In this document: positions 32,229 through 41,560 of the stretch, in pieces | How positions within the stretch are numbered: position 1 is the first letter of the stretch | How the letters are laid out: every line of letters begins with the position of its first letter | Notes under the pieces: model-generated | What the model was told of the DNA's origin: nothing | The model's database searches: none | What the model saw: the letters and a program-made list of their open reading frames with translations, nothing else | NCBI GenBank assembly: GCA_052145115.1 | Contig: JBKQPG010000070.1 | Span: forward strand, 45,248-109,247 | Reading direction: 5' to 3' | Length of the DNA: 64,000 nt | From: CAIVVT01 sp052145115 | Lineage (GTDB): Bacteria; Acidobacteriota; Terriglobia; Bryobacterales; Bryobacteraceae | Translations under genes and position numbers: made by a program

Positions 32229-32506
32229 CGCGCTGAGTGGCGTTGTCCAGCCCGCCTGCCGGTCATTGAGCATTTTGCTGGCGCGCCGCCCCGGTTTTGT
32301 CCCAAAATAAGGACAAGGCATGAAGGCTGCTGGTGCGCCTCTGGGAATACAGGCGCGTGGCGTCAGGGCGTTGGCTTGGGATCGCAGGTAGGACCACTCG
32401 GATCTGAACAGGCATCTTCCGTCGCGATCCTGCGCCCGCGCCCGGCCGCGGTTCGTGCGCTGGTCGGGCAGTGGCGGCATCGGCGGCGGATGCAGCGAGG
32501 ACTTTC

Positions 32507-32962
32507 ATGATCCAACTCACTGTCAACGGTAAGCCGGCGCGGTTTGATGGCGACCCCAACATGCCGCTGCTCTGGTTCCTGCGCGATGTTCTCCAACTCA
32601 CGGGCACGAAGTTCGGCTGCGGAGAGGGCCTGTGCGGCGCGTGCACCGTGCACATCAACGGCGGCGCCACGCGCAGCTGTCTCACGCCGATGCGCGCCCT
32701 CTCTGGCAAATCCATCACTACCATCGAGGGCCTCTCCCCCCACGGCGACCATCCCCTGCAGAAGGCCTGGAGCCAAGCCAACGTCCCCCAGTGCGGCTAC
32801 TGCCAGAGCGGCCAGATCATGCAGGCCACCGCGCTGCTCAAGAGCAAGCCCAAACCCACCGACGCGGAAATCGACGACGAGATGCAGGGTAACATCTGTC
32901 GCTGCGGAACGTATCAGCGTATCCGCCATGCCATCAAGCTCGCCGCAGGGGTGCAGTCATGA
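32507..32962 (+). CDS. [2Fe-2S] subunit of a molybdenum hydroxylase (IorA/CoxS-like)
   Basis: This 151-residue electron-transfer subunit carries two [2Fe-2S] clusters. The plant-ferredoxin-type cluster uses Cys38, Cys43, Cys46 and Cys58 (GCGEGLCGACTVHING). The second uses Cys96, Cys99, Cys131 and Cys133 (QCGYCQSG, NICRCGTY). All eight are present. ATG 32507 begins the conserved MIQLTVNG. It overlaps the large subunit by 4 nt. No FAD-binding medium subunit gene is nearby, which fits the isoquinoline 1-oxidoreductase (IorAB) two-subunit arrangement rather than CO dehydrogenase or xanthine dehydrogenase. Confidence 0.92.
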   Translation: MIQLTVNGKPARFDGDPNMPLLWFLRDVLQLTGTKFGCGEGLCGACTVHINGGATRSCLTPMRALSGKSITTIEGLSPHGDHPLQKAWSQANVPQCGYCQSGQIMQATALLKSKPKPTDAEIDDEMQGNICRCGTYQRIRHAIKLAAGVQS

Positions 32963-35196
32963 TCGAACGCCTGGACAGCTCCCGCCGCGCCTTTCTCGGC
33001 CAGCTCTTCACCGCCGGCGCCTTCGTGCTTGGCGCTCCGTTGCTCTCGCGCGGCGGGCTTCCGGCGCAAGCTGCCGGCACCTCGATTTGGTCGCCCAGCG
33101 TCTACTTCGGCATCGAGCCCAACGGCGCCCTGACCATCGTCGCCCATCGCTCCGAGATGGGCACCGGCATCCGCACCTGCCTGCCCATGATCGTCGCCGA
33201 CGAACTCGAGGCCGACTGGGACCGCGTGACTATCGTGCAGGCCCTCGGCGACACCAAATACGGTTCGCAGGATACCGACGGCTCCCACTCCGTGCGCGAC
33301 TTCTACGACGTTCTGCGTACCGCCGGCGCCACCGCCCGTACCATGCTCGAGCAGGCCGCCGCCTCGAAATGGGGCGTCCCCGCCGCCGAGTGCCGCGGCC
33401 GCAAGCATTTCGTCGAACATGCCGCGAGCGGCCGAAAACTCCCCTACGCCGAGCTGGTCGCGGCGGCCCGCGCACTGAGCGTGCCAGCGCCCGCCAATCT
33501 GCGCTTCAAGTCGCCCGCCGAGTTCCGCTACATCGGCAAGGACATTCCGCTCACCGACCTGCACGACATCGTCACCGGCAAAGCGCGCTTCGGCATTGAC
33601 ATCCAATTGCCCGGCATGGTTTACGCCGCCATTGAACGCCCGCCGCTGATGGGCGCCACGCTCGCGAGCGTCGACGGCGCCGCGGCCAAACAGGTCCGCG
33701 GCGTGCAGCAGATCGTGACTCTGCCACTCGCCCAGCCGCCCTACGGCTTCAAGGCGCTGGGCGGGCCGGCCGTGATCGCCGATAACACCTGGGCCGCGCT
33801 GGCGGGCCGCAAGAAGCTCAAGGTGGAGTGGGGCACGAGCGAGCACGCGGTGTACAGCTCGGACGCCTATCGCAGTCAGTTGCTGGACACGGCGCGCGGG
33901 CCCGGCCGCATCACCCGCGAGGTCGGCGATGTGGAGTCGCAGTTCGCCTTCGCAAGGAACCTCCACGACGCCTCTTACTACACCGCCATGCTGGCCCACG
34001 CCTCCATGGAGCCGCCCGCCGCCGCCGCCGATTATAAAGACGGCAAAGTGACCGTCTACGCGGCCACGCAGAATCCCCGCGGCGTTCAGGAAACCGTCGC
34101 CCGCGAACTGGGCATCCAGCCCGAGGACGTCACCTGCCACGTCACGCTGCTCGGCGGCGGCTTCGGCCGCAAATCCAAGGCTGACTTTTCCGCGGAAGCC
34201 GCGCTCCTCTCAAGACAGGTCGGCAAGCCGGTGAAGGTAGTTTGGGACCGCACCGACGACCTCCACTTCGACTACTTCCATGGCCCCTGCGGCCTGTACT
34301 TCAAGACCGCGCTCGACGACTCCGGCCTTCCCACGGCCTGGCTTCAGCGCACCGCCTTCCCGCCGATCGGCATGCAGAACAACCCCGACGAGCAGTACGG
34401 CGGCTTCCAGGCCAATATGGGCTTCACCGAGATTCCTTACCGGCTTCCCAACCTCCGCGTGGAGAACGGTCCGGCCCGGGCGCACGTGCGCATCGGCTGG
34501 TACCGCTCGGTGGGCCACATACATCACGCCTTCGGCGTGCAGTCGTTCACCGACGAGCTGGCCGCCCGCGCCAACCGAGACCGCGTCGAATACCTGCTCG
34601 CGCTGCTCGGCGAGCCCCGCATCATCGACTTCCGCCAGGAAGGCATGCCACAATCCGGGCCGCCCAATCCCCAGTTCCCCTTCGACACCTTGCGCCTGCG
34701 CAACGTCATTGAGCTTGTCGCCGAAAAATCGAAGTGGGCCAACTCTAAACCCGGCGGCGGCCGCGCGCTGGGCATTGCCGCCCACTGGAGCTTCCTGACC
34801 TATGTCGCCACGGTGGTGGAAGTCGAGGTGACTCCCCAGGGCGAGGTGCACATCCCGCGCGTCGAAATCGCCCTCGACGCTGGCCGCGTCATCAACCCCG
34901 ACCGCGTCAAGTCGCAATTCGAAGGCGCGGCGGTCTTCGGCACGAGCCTCGCCCTGATGAGCCAAATCACCGCCGCGAACGGGCGCATCCAGCAGTCCAA
35001 CTTCGACGGCTACACGGTCGCGCGAATCCACGAGGCCCCGCGCGTCACTAACGTCCACATCGTCCCGAGCGACGCTCCGCCCGCCGGCGTCGGCGAGCCC
35101 GGCGTGCCGCCCATGGCCCCGGCCATCTGCAACGCGATCTTCGCCGCCACAGGCAAGCGCATCCGTGAGCTGCCCGTCGGCCAGCAGCTCGCCTGA
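32959..35196 (+). CDS. Molybdopterin-binding subunit of aldehyde/N-heterocycle oxidoreductase (IorB-like), Tat-exported
   Basis: This 745-residue catalytic subunit has an N-terminal Tat signal (SSRRAFLGQLFTAGAFVLG). The molybdopterin-binding domains follow: GMVYAAIERPP, GGGFGRKSKADFSAEAALLS, VGHIHHAFGVQSF and, at the C-terminus, GVGEPGVPPMAPAICNAI, which holds the conserved active-site Glu. The exported IorB/aldehyde oxidase type oxidises aldehydes or N-heterocycles and passes electrons to the iron-sulfur subunit. The small partner lacks its own signal and would be co-exported. The substrate is unknown. It is followed 54 nt later by an XdhC maturation gene. Confidence 0.9.
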   Translation: MIERLDSSRRAFLGQLFTAGAFVLGAPLLSRGGLPAQAAGTSIWSPSVYFGIEPNGALTIVAHRSEMGTGIRTCLPMIVADELEADWDRVTIVQALGDTKYGSQDTDGSHSVRDFYDVLRTAGATARTMLEQAAASKWGVPAAECRGRKHFVEHAASGRKLPYAELVAAARALSVPAPANLRFKSPAEFRYIGKDIPLTDLHDIVTGKARFGIDIQLPGMVYAAIERPPLMGATLASVDGAAAKQVRGVQQIVTLPLAQPPYGFKALGGPAVIADNTWAALAGRKKLKVEWGTSEHAVYSSDAYRSQLLDTARGPGRITREVGDVESQFAFARNLHDASYYTAMLAHASMEPPAAAADYKDGKVTVYAATQNPRGVQETVARELGIQPEDVTCHVTLLGGGFGRKSKADFSAEAALLSRQVGKPVKVVWDRTDDLHFDYFHGPCGLYFKTALDDSGLPTAWLQRTAFPPIGMQNNPDEQYGGFQANMGFTEIPYRLPNLRVENGPARAHVRIGWYRSVGHIHHAFGVQSFTDELAARANRDRVEYLLALLGEPRIIDFRQEGMPQSGPPNPQFPFDTLRLRNVIELVAEKSKWANSKPGGGRALGIAAHWSFLTYVATVVEVEVTPQGEVHIPRVEIALDAGRVINPDRVKSQFEGAAVFGTSLALMSQITAANGRIQQSNFDGYTVARIHEAPRVTNVHIVPSDAPPAGVGEPGVPPMAPAICNAIFAATGKRIRELPVGQQLA

Positions 35197-35250
35197 TCTC
35201 GGGACAGGGCGCTCTCGCCACACGGCGCGGCGCCTTGCCACAATTGGGAT

Positions 35251-36111
35251 ATGTCCGCCGGTCAGCACCCGTGCACCGACATTTACGAGGAACTCGTGCG
35301 CCTGCGCAGCCTCGGCCAGAAATGCGCCCTGGCGACCATTGTGGAAGTCGAGGGCTCGATCCCCAGCTTCGAAAGCGCCAAGCTCCTGGTGCGCGAGGAT
35401 GGCACCATGCTCGGCACCATCGGCGGCGGCTGCGTTGAGGCCGACGTGTGGAACGCCGCCCGCGCCGTTATCCAGCTCGAACGGCCCCGCCGACTGAGCT
35501 TCAACCTCGGCCAGGACGCCGCCTACGACAACGGCCTGATCTGCGGCGGCCAGATGGAGGTCTTCGTGGAACCCGTGCTTCCCGTCCCGCGCGCGATCAT
35601 CTGCGGCGCCGGCCACATCTCACTCAGTCTCGCGCGCGCCGCCACGCTCGCCGGCTTCGCCGTGACCGTGGTCGACGACCGCGTCCAGTACGCCAACCGC
35701 GAGCGCTTCCCCGACAGCGTCGAGGTCCAGGTCGGCGCCTACGAGGAGATCCTGCCACGCCTCGCCATCAACGACTACAGTTACGTGATCATCGTCACGC
35801 GCGGCCATCGCGACGACATGCGCGTCCTCAAACTCGCCGTGGCCACGCCCGCTCGCTACGTCGCCATGATCGGCAGCAAGCGCAAGGTGATCAACGTCGC
35901 CAAACAACTCGAGAAGGAGGGCGTGCCGCGCCCCGCGCTAGAGCGGGTCCACGCGCCGATGGGTCTCAATATCGGGGCCATCACGCCCGAAGAGATCGCC
36001 ATCTCGGTGGCCGCCGAAATGATCGCCGTACGGCGCAAGGCTGCGTCGGACTGGCGCGCGCTCTCGATGTCGGTTTTCGCGCAGCGGAACGAACCTGCGC
36101 CCGCGCGCTGA
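35251..36111 (+). CDS. xdhC: XdhC family molybdenum-enzyme maturation protein
   Basis: This 286-residue protein has an XdhC N-domain (CALATIVEVEGSIPS, DGTMLGTIGGGCVEADVW) and a C-terminal Rossmann domain (AIICGAGHISLSLARAATLAGFAVTVVDDR, MIGSKRKV). The family binds molybdopterin, helps add the sulfido ligand and delivers the cofactor to the hydroxylase. The Cys in GGGCVEAD matches the conserved one. Position behind the IorAB-like genes fits a dedicated chaperone. Confidence 0.9.
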   Translation: MSAGQHPCTDIYEELVRLRSLGQKCALATIVEVEGSIPSFESAKLLVREDGTMLGTIGGGCVEADVWNAARAVIQLERPRRLSFNLGQDAAYDNGLICGGQMEVFVEPVLPVPRAIICGAGHISLSLARAATLAGFAVTVVDDRVQYANRERFPDSVEVQVGAYEEILPRLAINDYSYVIIVTRGHRDDMRVLKLAVATPARYVAMIGSKRKVINVAKQLEKEGVPRPALERVHAPMGLNIGAITPEEIAISVAAEMIAVRRKAASDWRALSMSVFAQRNEPAPAR

Positions 36112-36249
36112 GTGATGCCGGGCTGATTCGCACCACCACTCATCGAGTCCGATGGGGGCGCCAAAGCCGTAGTTGGACGCTCGCTGCGGGAGCGGAGTGA
36201 ACAACACCCAACAAGGTGGCCCCGCACCTGAACGGAAATCAGGAGAGCA

Positions 36250-37950
36250 TTAGAGTTCCCGCAGCGGCACTGTAATCGACCCGATCATTCCGGAACCCGC
36301 GTCGCGCACCACGATTCTCAGCGTCTCGGCGCGCGGCGACCGCGCCACGGTTTTCCGCATAGCAATCCCTTCTGCCATGAACTTCCGGTAGGTCTCGCCA
36401 AGCATCTTCAGCTCAATTGTCTCGTAGGTGTCAGCAGGCCCCTCGATCTGGTTTCCCCGGGCATCGGATTGGACAATCAGCACATCGATGCGGCCATCGT
36501 GGCGGTCGCCATCCTGCTTCAACAGCACCCCGTCAGGCTGTATGGTCACCTTCAGGTCGATGGCGGGCGCGCCGGCGGAGGAACCCGACCGCGCACTGGA
36601 AGGCTCGGCCTGCAAGGTCAGGCCGAGTTCTGTCGCATCGACCGGGCTGAATAGTGCGTCGCGCAATTGCCGCATCCGCTGCTGTTCGTCCGGCGCTGCG
36701 CGCGGCACGTCAAAGTAGCCGCTGCGATAGTGGAGGCTGACATGCCGCCGGCCCGTTTCGATCTTGATTTTATGAAAGTCCCGGTCGCCCCTTTCATCCA
36801 CCGGATAGAATCCGATCGTGTAAGTCAACGCGGAATCGGCCACCGCTTCATGAATCGACCGCGCGAGGTCGTTGGTGTTGTAAAAGGCGTGCCCGCCGGT
36901 TCGTTGTGCGATGTCGTCCATGGTCGCGTGGGCGGCGTCTTGACCTCGTCCTGCGCCGCTGGCCGGCGGTGTATTGCCGGGCCGATTGGATGACGCCCGG
37001 CCGCTGCCCGCGGATACGGGGGCACGGTTCGAGCCGCGACTGGCGTCGAAGGCGTGCGGGGGCGTCAGCCCGCGCGCATCGATCGGATACACGGAGACAT
37101 TCGCCTGACTCAGCGCGCGCACCGTGGCGTCCTCTTCCTCGGTGTAAATCTCTCCCATTTGATTCATGTTTTGATAGCCGAAAATCATTGGGAACGCGTC
37201 CGACAACCAGATCAGGTTCTTGCGGCCCGGCACGCGCTCCAAATGCTGCGCGATGAATTTGAACACGGCCAGCGTGCCTAGGACACGATTCCGCATGAAG
37301 AACTCGCGCTCCTGAAAGCTGCCGCCCCGGCCCTCGAACGCCCCGTCGAACTCGCTCTGTTCCCGGTCCAGAGCGCCGGGAGTCTCCGCGCCGCTAACCG
37401 AAACCAACCGGTTTTTCGCGTCGGCGAGTTTCTTCTGAAACTCCGTCATATCCGCCGTGTACTCGTGCAACACCCGCAGTCGGCCGCCGAAGAAGTAGAC
37501 GCCGATGCGATCTTGAGGCGGAATCTCTTCGAGGTACTTGATCAGCTGTTGGCGGGCATACATCCGATCCACCAGGCGCGTATTCACCAGATCGAACAGC
37601 ACGACCGTGATTGCGTTGATCGTCTGGCCACGCGCTGCCAGAATGTTTGTGAATGTGTGAGGCGGAAGGGGTGCGTTCGCAACGGGCGACGGCCCGGTGG
37701 ATTCCGCAGTGAAGTAGCTGATTTTTTGTGGCCGTCCATCTACCAGGATGGTGAAGTCCTCCGCTTTCAGGCCGGCGGCCGGCTCGCCGTTTTCCTTGGC
37801 GATCACGCTGACCTGCACCAGACGCGTCGTGGCGGTGATGAGCGGCGGCGCCGGCGCCTGTGGCGCGTCAGGCGCCGTCTGCGGTGGCGCAATCCCGGCG
37901 GCGACGGTAAGGGCGACGAGCACGCGAACGAACCAGGCGCAGCGATACAT
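36250..37950 (-). CDS. VWFA-related exported protein, acidobacterial type
   Basis: This 566-residue protein has a signal peptide (about 1-25) and a VWA-like domain. The beginning matches the acidobacterial VWFA-related family (RLVQVSVIAKENGEPAAGLKAEDFTILVDG). The strand expected to carry the MIDAS motif reads VVLFDLVNTR, so the canonical DxSxS is not present. A central region contains low-complexity Ser/Arg/Gly/Pro-rich linkers, and the C-terminal half is beta-rich. ATG 37950 is preceded by GGGGGTGG, whereas the frame upstream of it lacks support. The function of the family is unknown. Confidence 0.8.
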   Translation of the reverse strand: MYRCAWFVRVLVALTVAAGIAPPQTAPDAPQAPAPPLITATTRLVQVSVIAKENGEPAAGLKAEDFTILVDGRPQKISYFTAESTGPSPVANAPLPPHTFTNILAARGQTINAITVVLFDLVNTRLVDRMYARQQLIKYLEEIPPQDRIGVYFFGGRLRVLHEYTADMTEFQKKLADAKNRLVSVSGAETPGALDREQSEFDGAFEGRGGSFQEREFFMRNRVLGTLAVFKFIAQHLERVPGRKNLIWLSDAFPMIFGYQNMNQMGEIYTEEEDATVRALSQANVSVYPIDARGLTPPHAFDASRGSNRAPVSAGSGRASSNRPGNTPPASGAGRGQDAAHATMDDIAQRTGGHAFYNTNDLARSIHEAVADSALTYTIGFYPVDERGDRDFHKIKIETGRRHVSLHYRSGYFDVPRAAPDEQQRMRQLRDALFSPVDATELGLTLQAEPSSARSGSSAGAPAIDLKVTIQPDGVLLKQDGDRHDGRIDVLIVQSDARGNQIEGPADTYETIELKMLGETYRKFMAEGIAMRKTVARSPRAETLRIVVRDAGSGMIGSITVPLREL

Positions 37951-38221
37951 GACCACCCCCTGTTCATTTGGCTTTGGACGATCGACGAAACCTCTATTCT
38001 CGCAAGGAAGCCTCTCGCTGTCATTCCGGCACTCGAGCCTGGGACGAAGCGGAACGCCACGTCGACCAGCGCCGGGCTCGACAAGGTCTTCTGCAGCCAG
38101 GGGAGTTTCTTCATCGATTCGCCTTAATATCCCTAAAGTACTCTGGAAAACCGCCGATTGTACGCTCACGACGGCTCGGCAGATCGTGGTGCTGCATCTG
38201 GCCAGCCGGGAAGGAGAATCC

Positions 38222-38638
38222 ATGCCCCAAGAGTCGTGCCATCCCAAGCTGCTCTGCAATCAACGCGTTCAGGTGGCCCAGAAGGCATCGAATACCGCTC
38301 ACGCCGCTGGCCGCAAGCAAGAGGCGATCCTGGAGGAGATTTCGGTCACGTCGGCGACGCTCCGCCTGCAATGCCCAATCCGCACCGGGTCCAGAGTCTC
38401 CATAGATTGCGCGAATTGCGATCTGCGTGGCGAGGTGGTGGGCTGCGCAGAACGGGCCGGCGATTACGCCGTTGCGATACAACTCGATGAGGATTCACCT
38501 TGGTCGAAGGCGGTCTTCGTGCCGGAAGGTCTGCTGAATCCCAAGTACCTGCGGTGTGCCAATGAGCACTGCATTCCCGACTGTGATTCCCAGGAGTGCT
38601 CTGGAGGCTCGAGGTCAGATCTGCACATCTGCCTCTGA
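38222..38638 (+). CDS. PilZ-like domain protein
   Basis: This 138-residue protein contains a PilZ-like beta-barrel region (ILEEISVTSATLRLQCPIRTGSRV, then LRGEVVGCAERAGDYAVAIQLD, about 30-100). The N-terminal c-di-GMP RxxxR and DxSxxG motifs are weak: I see ARKQEAILEEISVTSA rather than a classical pair. It may have lost nucleotide binding. The C-terminus is Cys-rich (about 115-135, CANEHC, CDSQEC). AAGGAG precedes ATG 38222. It stands alone between opposite-strand genes. Confidence 0.6.
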   Translation: MPQESCHPKLLCNQRVQVAQKASNTAHAAGRKQEAILEEISVTSATLRLQCPIRTGSRVSIDCANCDLRGEVVGCAERAGDYAVAIQLDEDSPWSKAVFVPEGLLNPKYLRCANEHCIPDCDSQECSGGSRSDLHICL

Positions 38639-38761
38639 TGCTCGATTTCGGCCGTGCGGATCATCCGGGGAGTGGTCGGGGACCTGGGCACAACCATCCT
38701 TCGCCGGCGCGGGAACCTGAGCCTTCGCCGGGCGGTTGCCCCGCGTGTGCGCGCTCTGGCT

Positions 38762-40066
38762 TCAGGCCAGCGTCTCGTCCAGCCAGTTGTAGATCACATA
38801 GTCCCGAAAACCTGGGGCGGCCGCTTCGCAATGCTGATCGGCGCCCTGTTCGCTCGTGAAGCGGACCAGCTTCTTCGGACAGCGCAAGGCATCGTAAAGC
38901 TTGTGCGAATCTCCCGGAAAAAACTGCTCGCTCTCCGGGTCGGTAATGAGCATCGGGCAGCGAATGCGGTCCGCGGCTTCCGCCAGAGTGTAATCCTGCA
39001 CAGCGTGGAAGACGTCGTAGTAGGACTTCATTCCGAACGGCCGCATGCGAAATCGCAGCACCGCCGCGCTGCGCGGGTTCGCCGCCGCGCCCATGGCCAG
39101 AATCTGGTCGAACTGGGCCCTGTTCCCCGCTTGCAGCAGCTCGCGAAGTGGTTTCGGCAGATGTTGCAGCCATGGCCCGGAAACATCCCAAACTCCCGGA
39201 TCGGCCACTCCCGCGGCAATGCGCGGCTCGTAGGCCAGGGCCCGCGGCGCCCAATATCCGCCCTGGCTGAGGCCGATCAACGCGATGCGCTTGGGATCGA
39301 CATCTCGACGCCGCAGCATGGCGTCGACCACCGGCGTGATCACCTTCTCCCAGTCCGGCCGGAAGTAGAGCTTGCGTTCCCACAGCGAATCGCCTTGCCC
39401 CGGCCCGTTGAAGATCAGGCAGTTGTAGCCCCGTGACAGCGCGCCTGCGCCGCCCAGAGCGTACATGCTGTTCTCCAGCCCGTCGGCGCCGTTGTTCAGA
39501 ATAACCAGCGGCTTCCGGCGGCGCGTCGGATCGGCGCGCAGGAACCAGCCCGTCAGCTTGGCGTCTTCGTAAGGAATCTCGATCCGCTCCACCGGAGGGT
39601 CGAACAGTCCGGCGGCAGCGGTCCAGCAGGTGGAATACTGCTGCCAACAGTTCAACGCCCGTTCCGGATCCTTCGTGCCATCCACCAGACGCAACGCGGC
39701 GGAGAAGTCTCCCGCGGCCCACAGATAGGCTTCCCGTGCGCTCACGCGATGGCGCTGGCTGAAGGCCTGCTCGGCCAGCGCACGCGCCTCGACGCCCGCC
39801 TCGTAAAATGCATGGTACGCGGATTCGAAATCCGCCGCTTTGATATGCGAGAGAATCGCCAGGAGTTTACCGGGATCGGTCTGGCGATAGTAGGCGTGGC
39901 CCAAAGCGATTTGCGCGGTGAAGCCGAAGTCCGGGTCGGCGAACGGCGACGGGGACGCCGTGGCAGCGGGCTGCACGGGATTCTCCCCAGCCGGCGCCCT
40001 GGCCGAGGCGGCTCCGGAGATAAGGGCGGCGACGCCGCGCTTGATAAGAGTTCTGCGGTTGGTCAA
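38762..40066 (-). CDS. Exported alpha/beta hydrolase, FrsA/dienelactone-like
   Basis: This 434-residue protein has an N-terminal Tat-like signal (NRRTLIKRGVAALISGA), a helical cap region (about 45-150) and a hydrolase core. The nucleophile elbow is GLSQGG, the oxyanion segment is YNCLIFNGPGQGDS, the acid is in LITDPESEQFF and the catalytic His in GADQHCEA. The fold resembles 2,6-dihydropseudooxynicotine hydrolase and FrsA-like enzymes (DUF1100 group). A C-C or ester bond hydrolase of an aromatic or sugar ester is likely; the substrate is unknown. Confidence 0.82.
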   Translation of the reverse strand: MTNRRTLIKRGVAALISGAASARAPAGENPVQPAATASPSPFADPDFGFTAQIALGHAYYRQTDPGKLLAILSHIKAADFESAYHAFYEAGVEARALAEQAFSQRHRVSAREAYLWAAGDFSAALRLVDGTKDPERALNCWQQYSTCWTAAAGLFDPPVERIEIPYEDAKLTGWFLRADPTRRRKPLVILNNGADGLENSMYALGGAGALSRGYNCLIFNGPGQGDSLWERKLYFRPDWEKVITPVVDAMLRRRDVDPKRIALIGLSQGGYWAPRALAYEPRIAAGVADPGVWDVSGPWLQHLPKPLRELLQAGNRAQFDQILAMGAAANPRSAAVLRFRMRPFGMKSYYDVFHAVQDYTLAEAADRIRCPMLITDPESEQFFPGDSHKLYDALRCPKKLVRFTSEQGADQHCEAAAPGFRDYVIYNWLDETLA

Positions 40067-40217
40067 CTCGACCCCTTTAACAAGTCAATACGGCTACCCT
40101 GGCTGGGAGTTCGGCAATCTCCCGTCCCAGCTGGAACTTGCCCTGACAATTCTAGCTGGATCGGTCTGCCGTTTGTCTCGCTGAGGCGGCGCGCAGGTCA
40201 AAAGCTGGTGAGGAGCG

Positions 40218-40958
40218 TCACGCCACCATCCGCGCCAGCGTTGGCAGCAGCAGCTCGCGGCAGCGCACCACCTCGCCGGCCACGAACACCGCCGGTGCGC
40301 GCACTTCGACCAGACCCTCGGCGACCGAGGCCAGATCGCCCAGTACCACACGCTCGCGCGGCGTGGAGCCGTTTTCGATGAACGCAACAGGCTCGGAGCC
40401 CGGCCGGCCGCACTCGATCAGGGCGCGCGCGATCATGGCGCGGCGGCGGACGCCCATCAAAATAATCAGCGTGTCCACGGCGGCGTAGCGTGACCAGAAG
40501 CCGGGATCGGGCTCGGCCTGGTGGCCGGCGACCACGGCAAATCCGGAAGCGAAGCCGCGGCAGCTCGGCGGGATGCCTTGCAGGGCGGGCAGAGCCAGCG
40601 CCGACGAGACGCCGGGCACGACCTCCACGCTCCAGCCGCGCACGGCCAGCCAGGCCCACTCCTCGGCGCCGCGGCCGAAAACAAACGGGTCGCCGGCCTT
40701 CAGGCGCACGACCAGACTGTGGCGGCGGGCGCACTCTTCCAGCCGCTGGAAGATCCACGATTGGATCAGCTCCTGCTGGCCCTCTTCTTTGCCCACGTCG
40801 ATCAACTCCGCGCCGGGCCGAACCAGGGCCAGGATCTCGGGCGCGATGAGGCGGTCGTGCAGCACGGCGCCGGCTTGCGCGAGCAGCCGGGCGGCGCGCA
40901 CCGTGAGCAGCTCCGGATCGCCCGGCCCGGCGCCGACCAGGCAGATTCGTGTGTTCAT
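40218..40958 (-). CDS. cobA: Uroporphyrinogen-III C-methyltransferase
   Basis: This 246-residue SAM-dependent enzyme makes precorrin-2 for siroheme. It shows VGAGPGDPELLTVRAARLL, DVGKEEGQQE, RLKAGDPFVFGRGAEE and VPGVSSALALPALQGIP, all conserved in the family. It is a single-domain SUMT, not fused to the oxidation/chelation domain as in E. coli CysG. Its start overlaps the precorrin-2 dehydrogenase gene by 4 nt. Confidence 0.95.
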   Translation of the reverse strand: MNTRICLVGAGPGDPELLTVRAARLLAQAGAVLHDRLIAPEILALVRPGAELIDVGKEEGQQELIQSWIFQRLEECARRHSLVVRLKAGDPFVFGRGAEEWAWLAVRGWSVEVVPGVSSALALPALQGIPPSCRGFASGFAVVAGHQAEPDPGFWSRYAAVDTLIILMGVRRRAMIARALIECGRPGSEPVAFIENGSTPRERVVLGDLASVAEGLVEVRAPAVFVAGEVVRCRELLLPTLARMVA

Positions 40959-41557
40959 TTTGAGACCTCGCTGGCGGCCGGAATGTCCTCCCGCAAAGTC
41001 GCCTCGAACGTGCCCACAGCCTTGTCCGATTGACCGCGCCGAAGCTGGGACAATGCTGGCCCGTCAACCAGCCGGTACCACAGGCGGCGGCGCGACCCGA
41101 AGTCAAGTCCCGAGTCGCGAATACGCCCGCGAACCGACGCCGCGAGGCGCAGAAAAGCGTCATATTCGGGGCCGATCCATAGCGCCAGCGCTTCCTTCAG
41201 ACGAACCGCCAGGGCAGGGCACTGTCCGGAGGTCGAGAGCGCAATGACGAGTGCACCTTGGCGGTGCACGGCCGGAAAGTAAAATCTGCAGCGCGGCGGA
41301 TCGTCCAGCGCATTGAAGAGCACTCCGCGCCGCTCCGCGGCTTCAAACAGCCGTTGGTTGGCAGCAGGGTCGAGCAAAGCGGAGATGGCCAGGAAGGCGC
41401 CGTCGAGGTCGCTCGGGTCGGGCTCCGCAGAGATGTGGCGCACGCTTGCCCCGGCATCGCCGAGAGCGCGGAGCTTCTCCTTGGCCAACGGTCCTGTGCC
41501 AAAGACCACGACTAGGCGTCCGCTCAGGTCGAGAACAATCGGGAAAGGATGTTGCAT
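40955..41557 (-). CDS. Precorrin-2 dehydrogenase/sirohydrochlorin ferrochelatase-like protein (CysG N-domain)
   Basis: This 200-residue protein has an NAD-binding Rossmann start (VVVFGTGPLAKEKLRALGDAGA) and the Met8/CysG-A middle (LFNALDDPPRCRFYFPAVHRQGALVIALSTSGQCPALAVRLKEAL). The Asn/Asp of the NALDD motif and downstream residues match the dehydrogenase and ferrochelatase site. It would oxidise precorrin-2 and insert iron. It is 3 nt downstream of the sulfite reductase gene and overlaps cobA, forming a siroheme-supply operon. Confidence 0.9.
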   Translation of the reverse strand: MQHPFPIVLDLSGRLVVVFGTGPLAKEKLRALGDAGASVRHISAEPDPSDLDGAFLAISALLDPAANQRLFEAAERRGVLFNALDDPPRCRFYFPAVHRQGALVIALSTSGQCPALAVRLKEALALWIGPEYDAFLRLAASVRGRIRDSGLDFGSRRRLWYRLVDGPALSQLRRGQSDKAVGTFEATLREDIPAASEVSK

Positions 41558-41560
41558 CGC

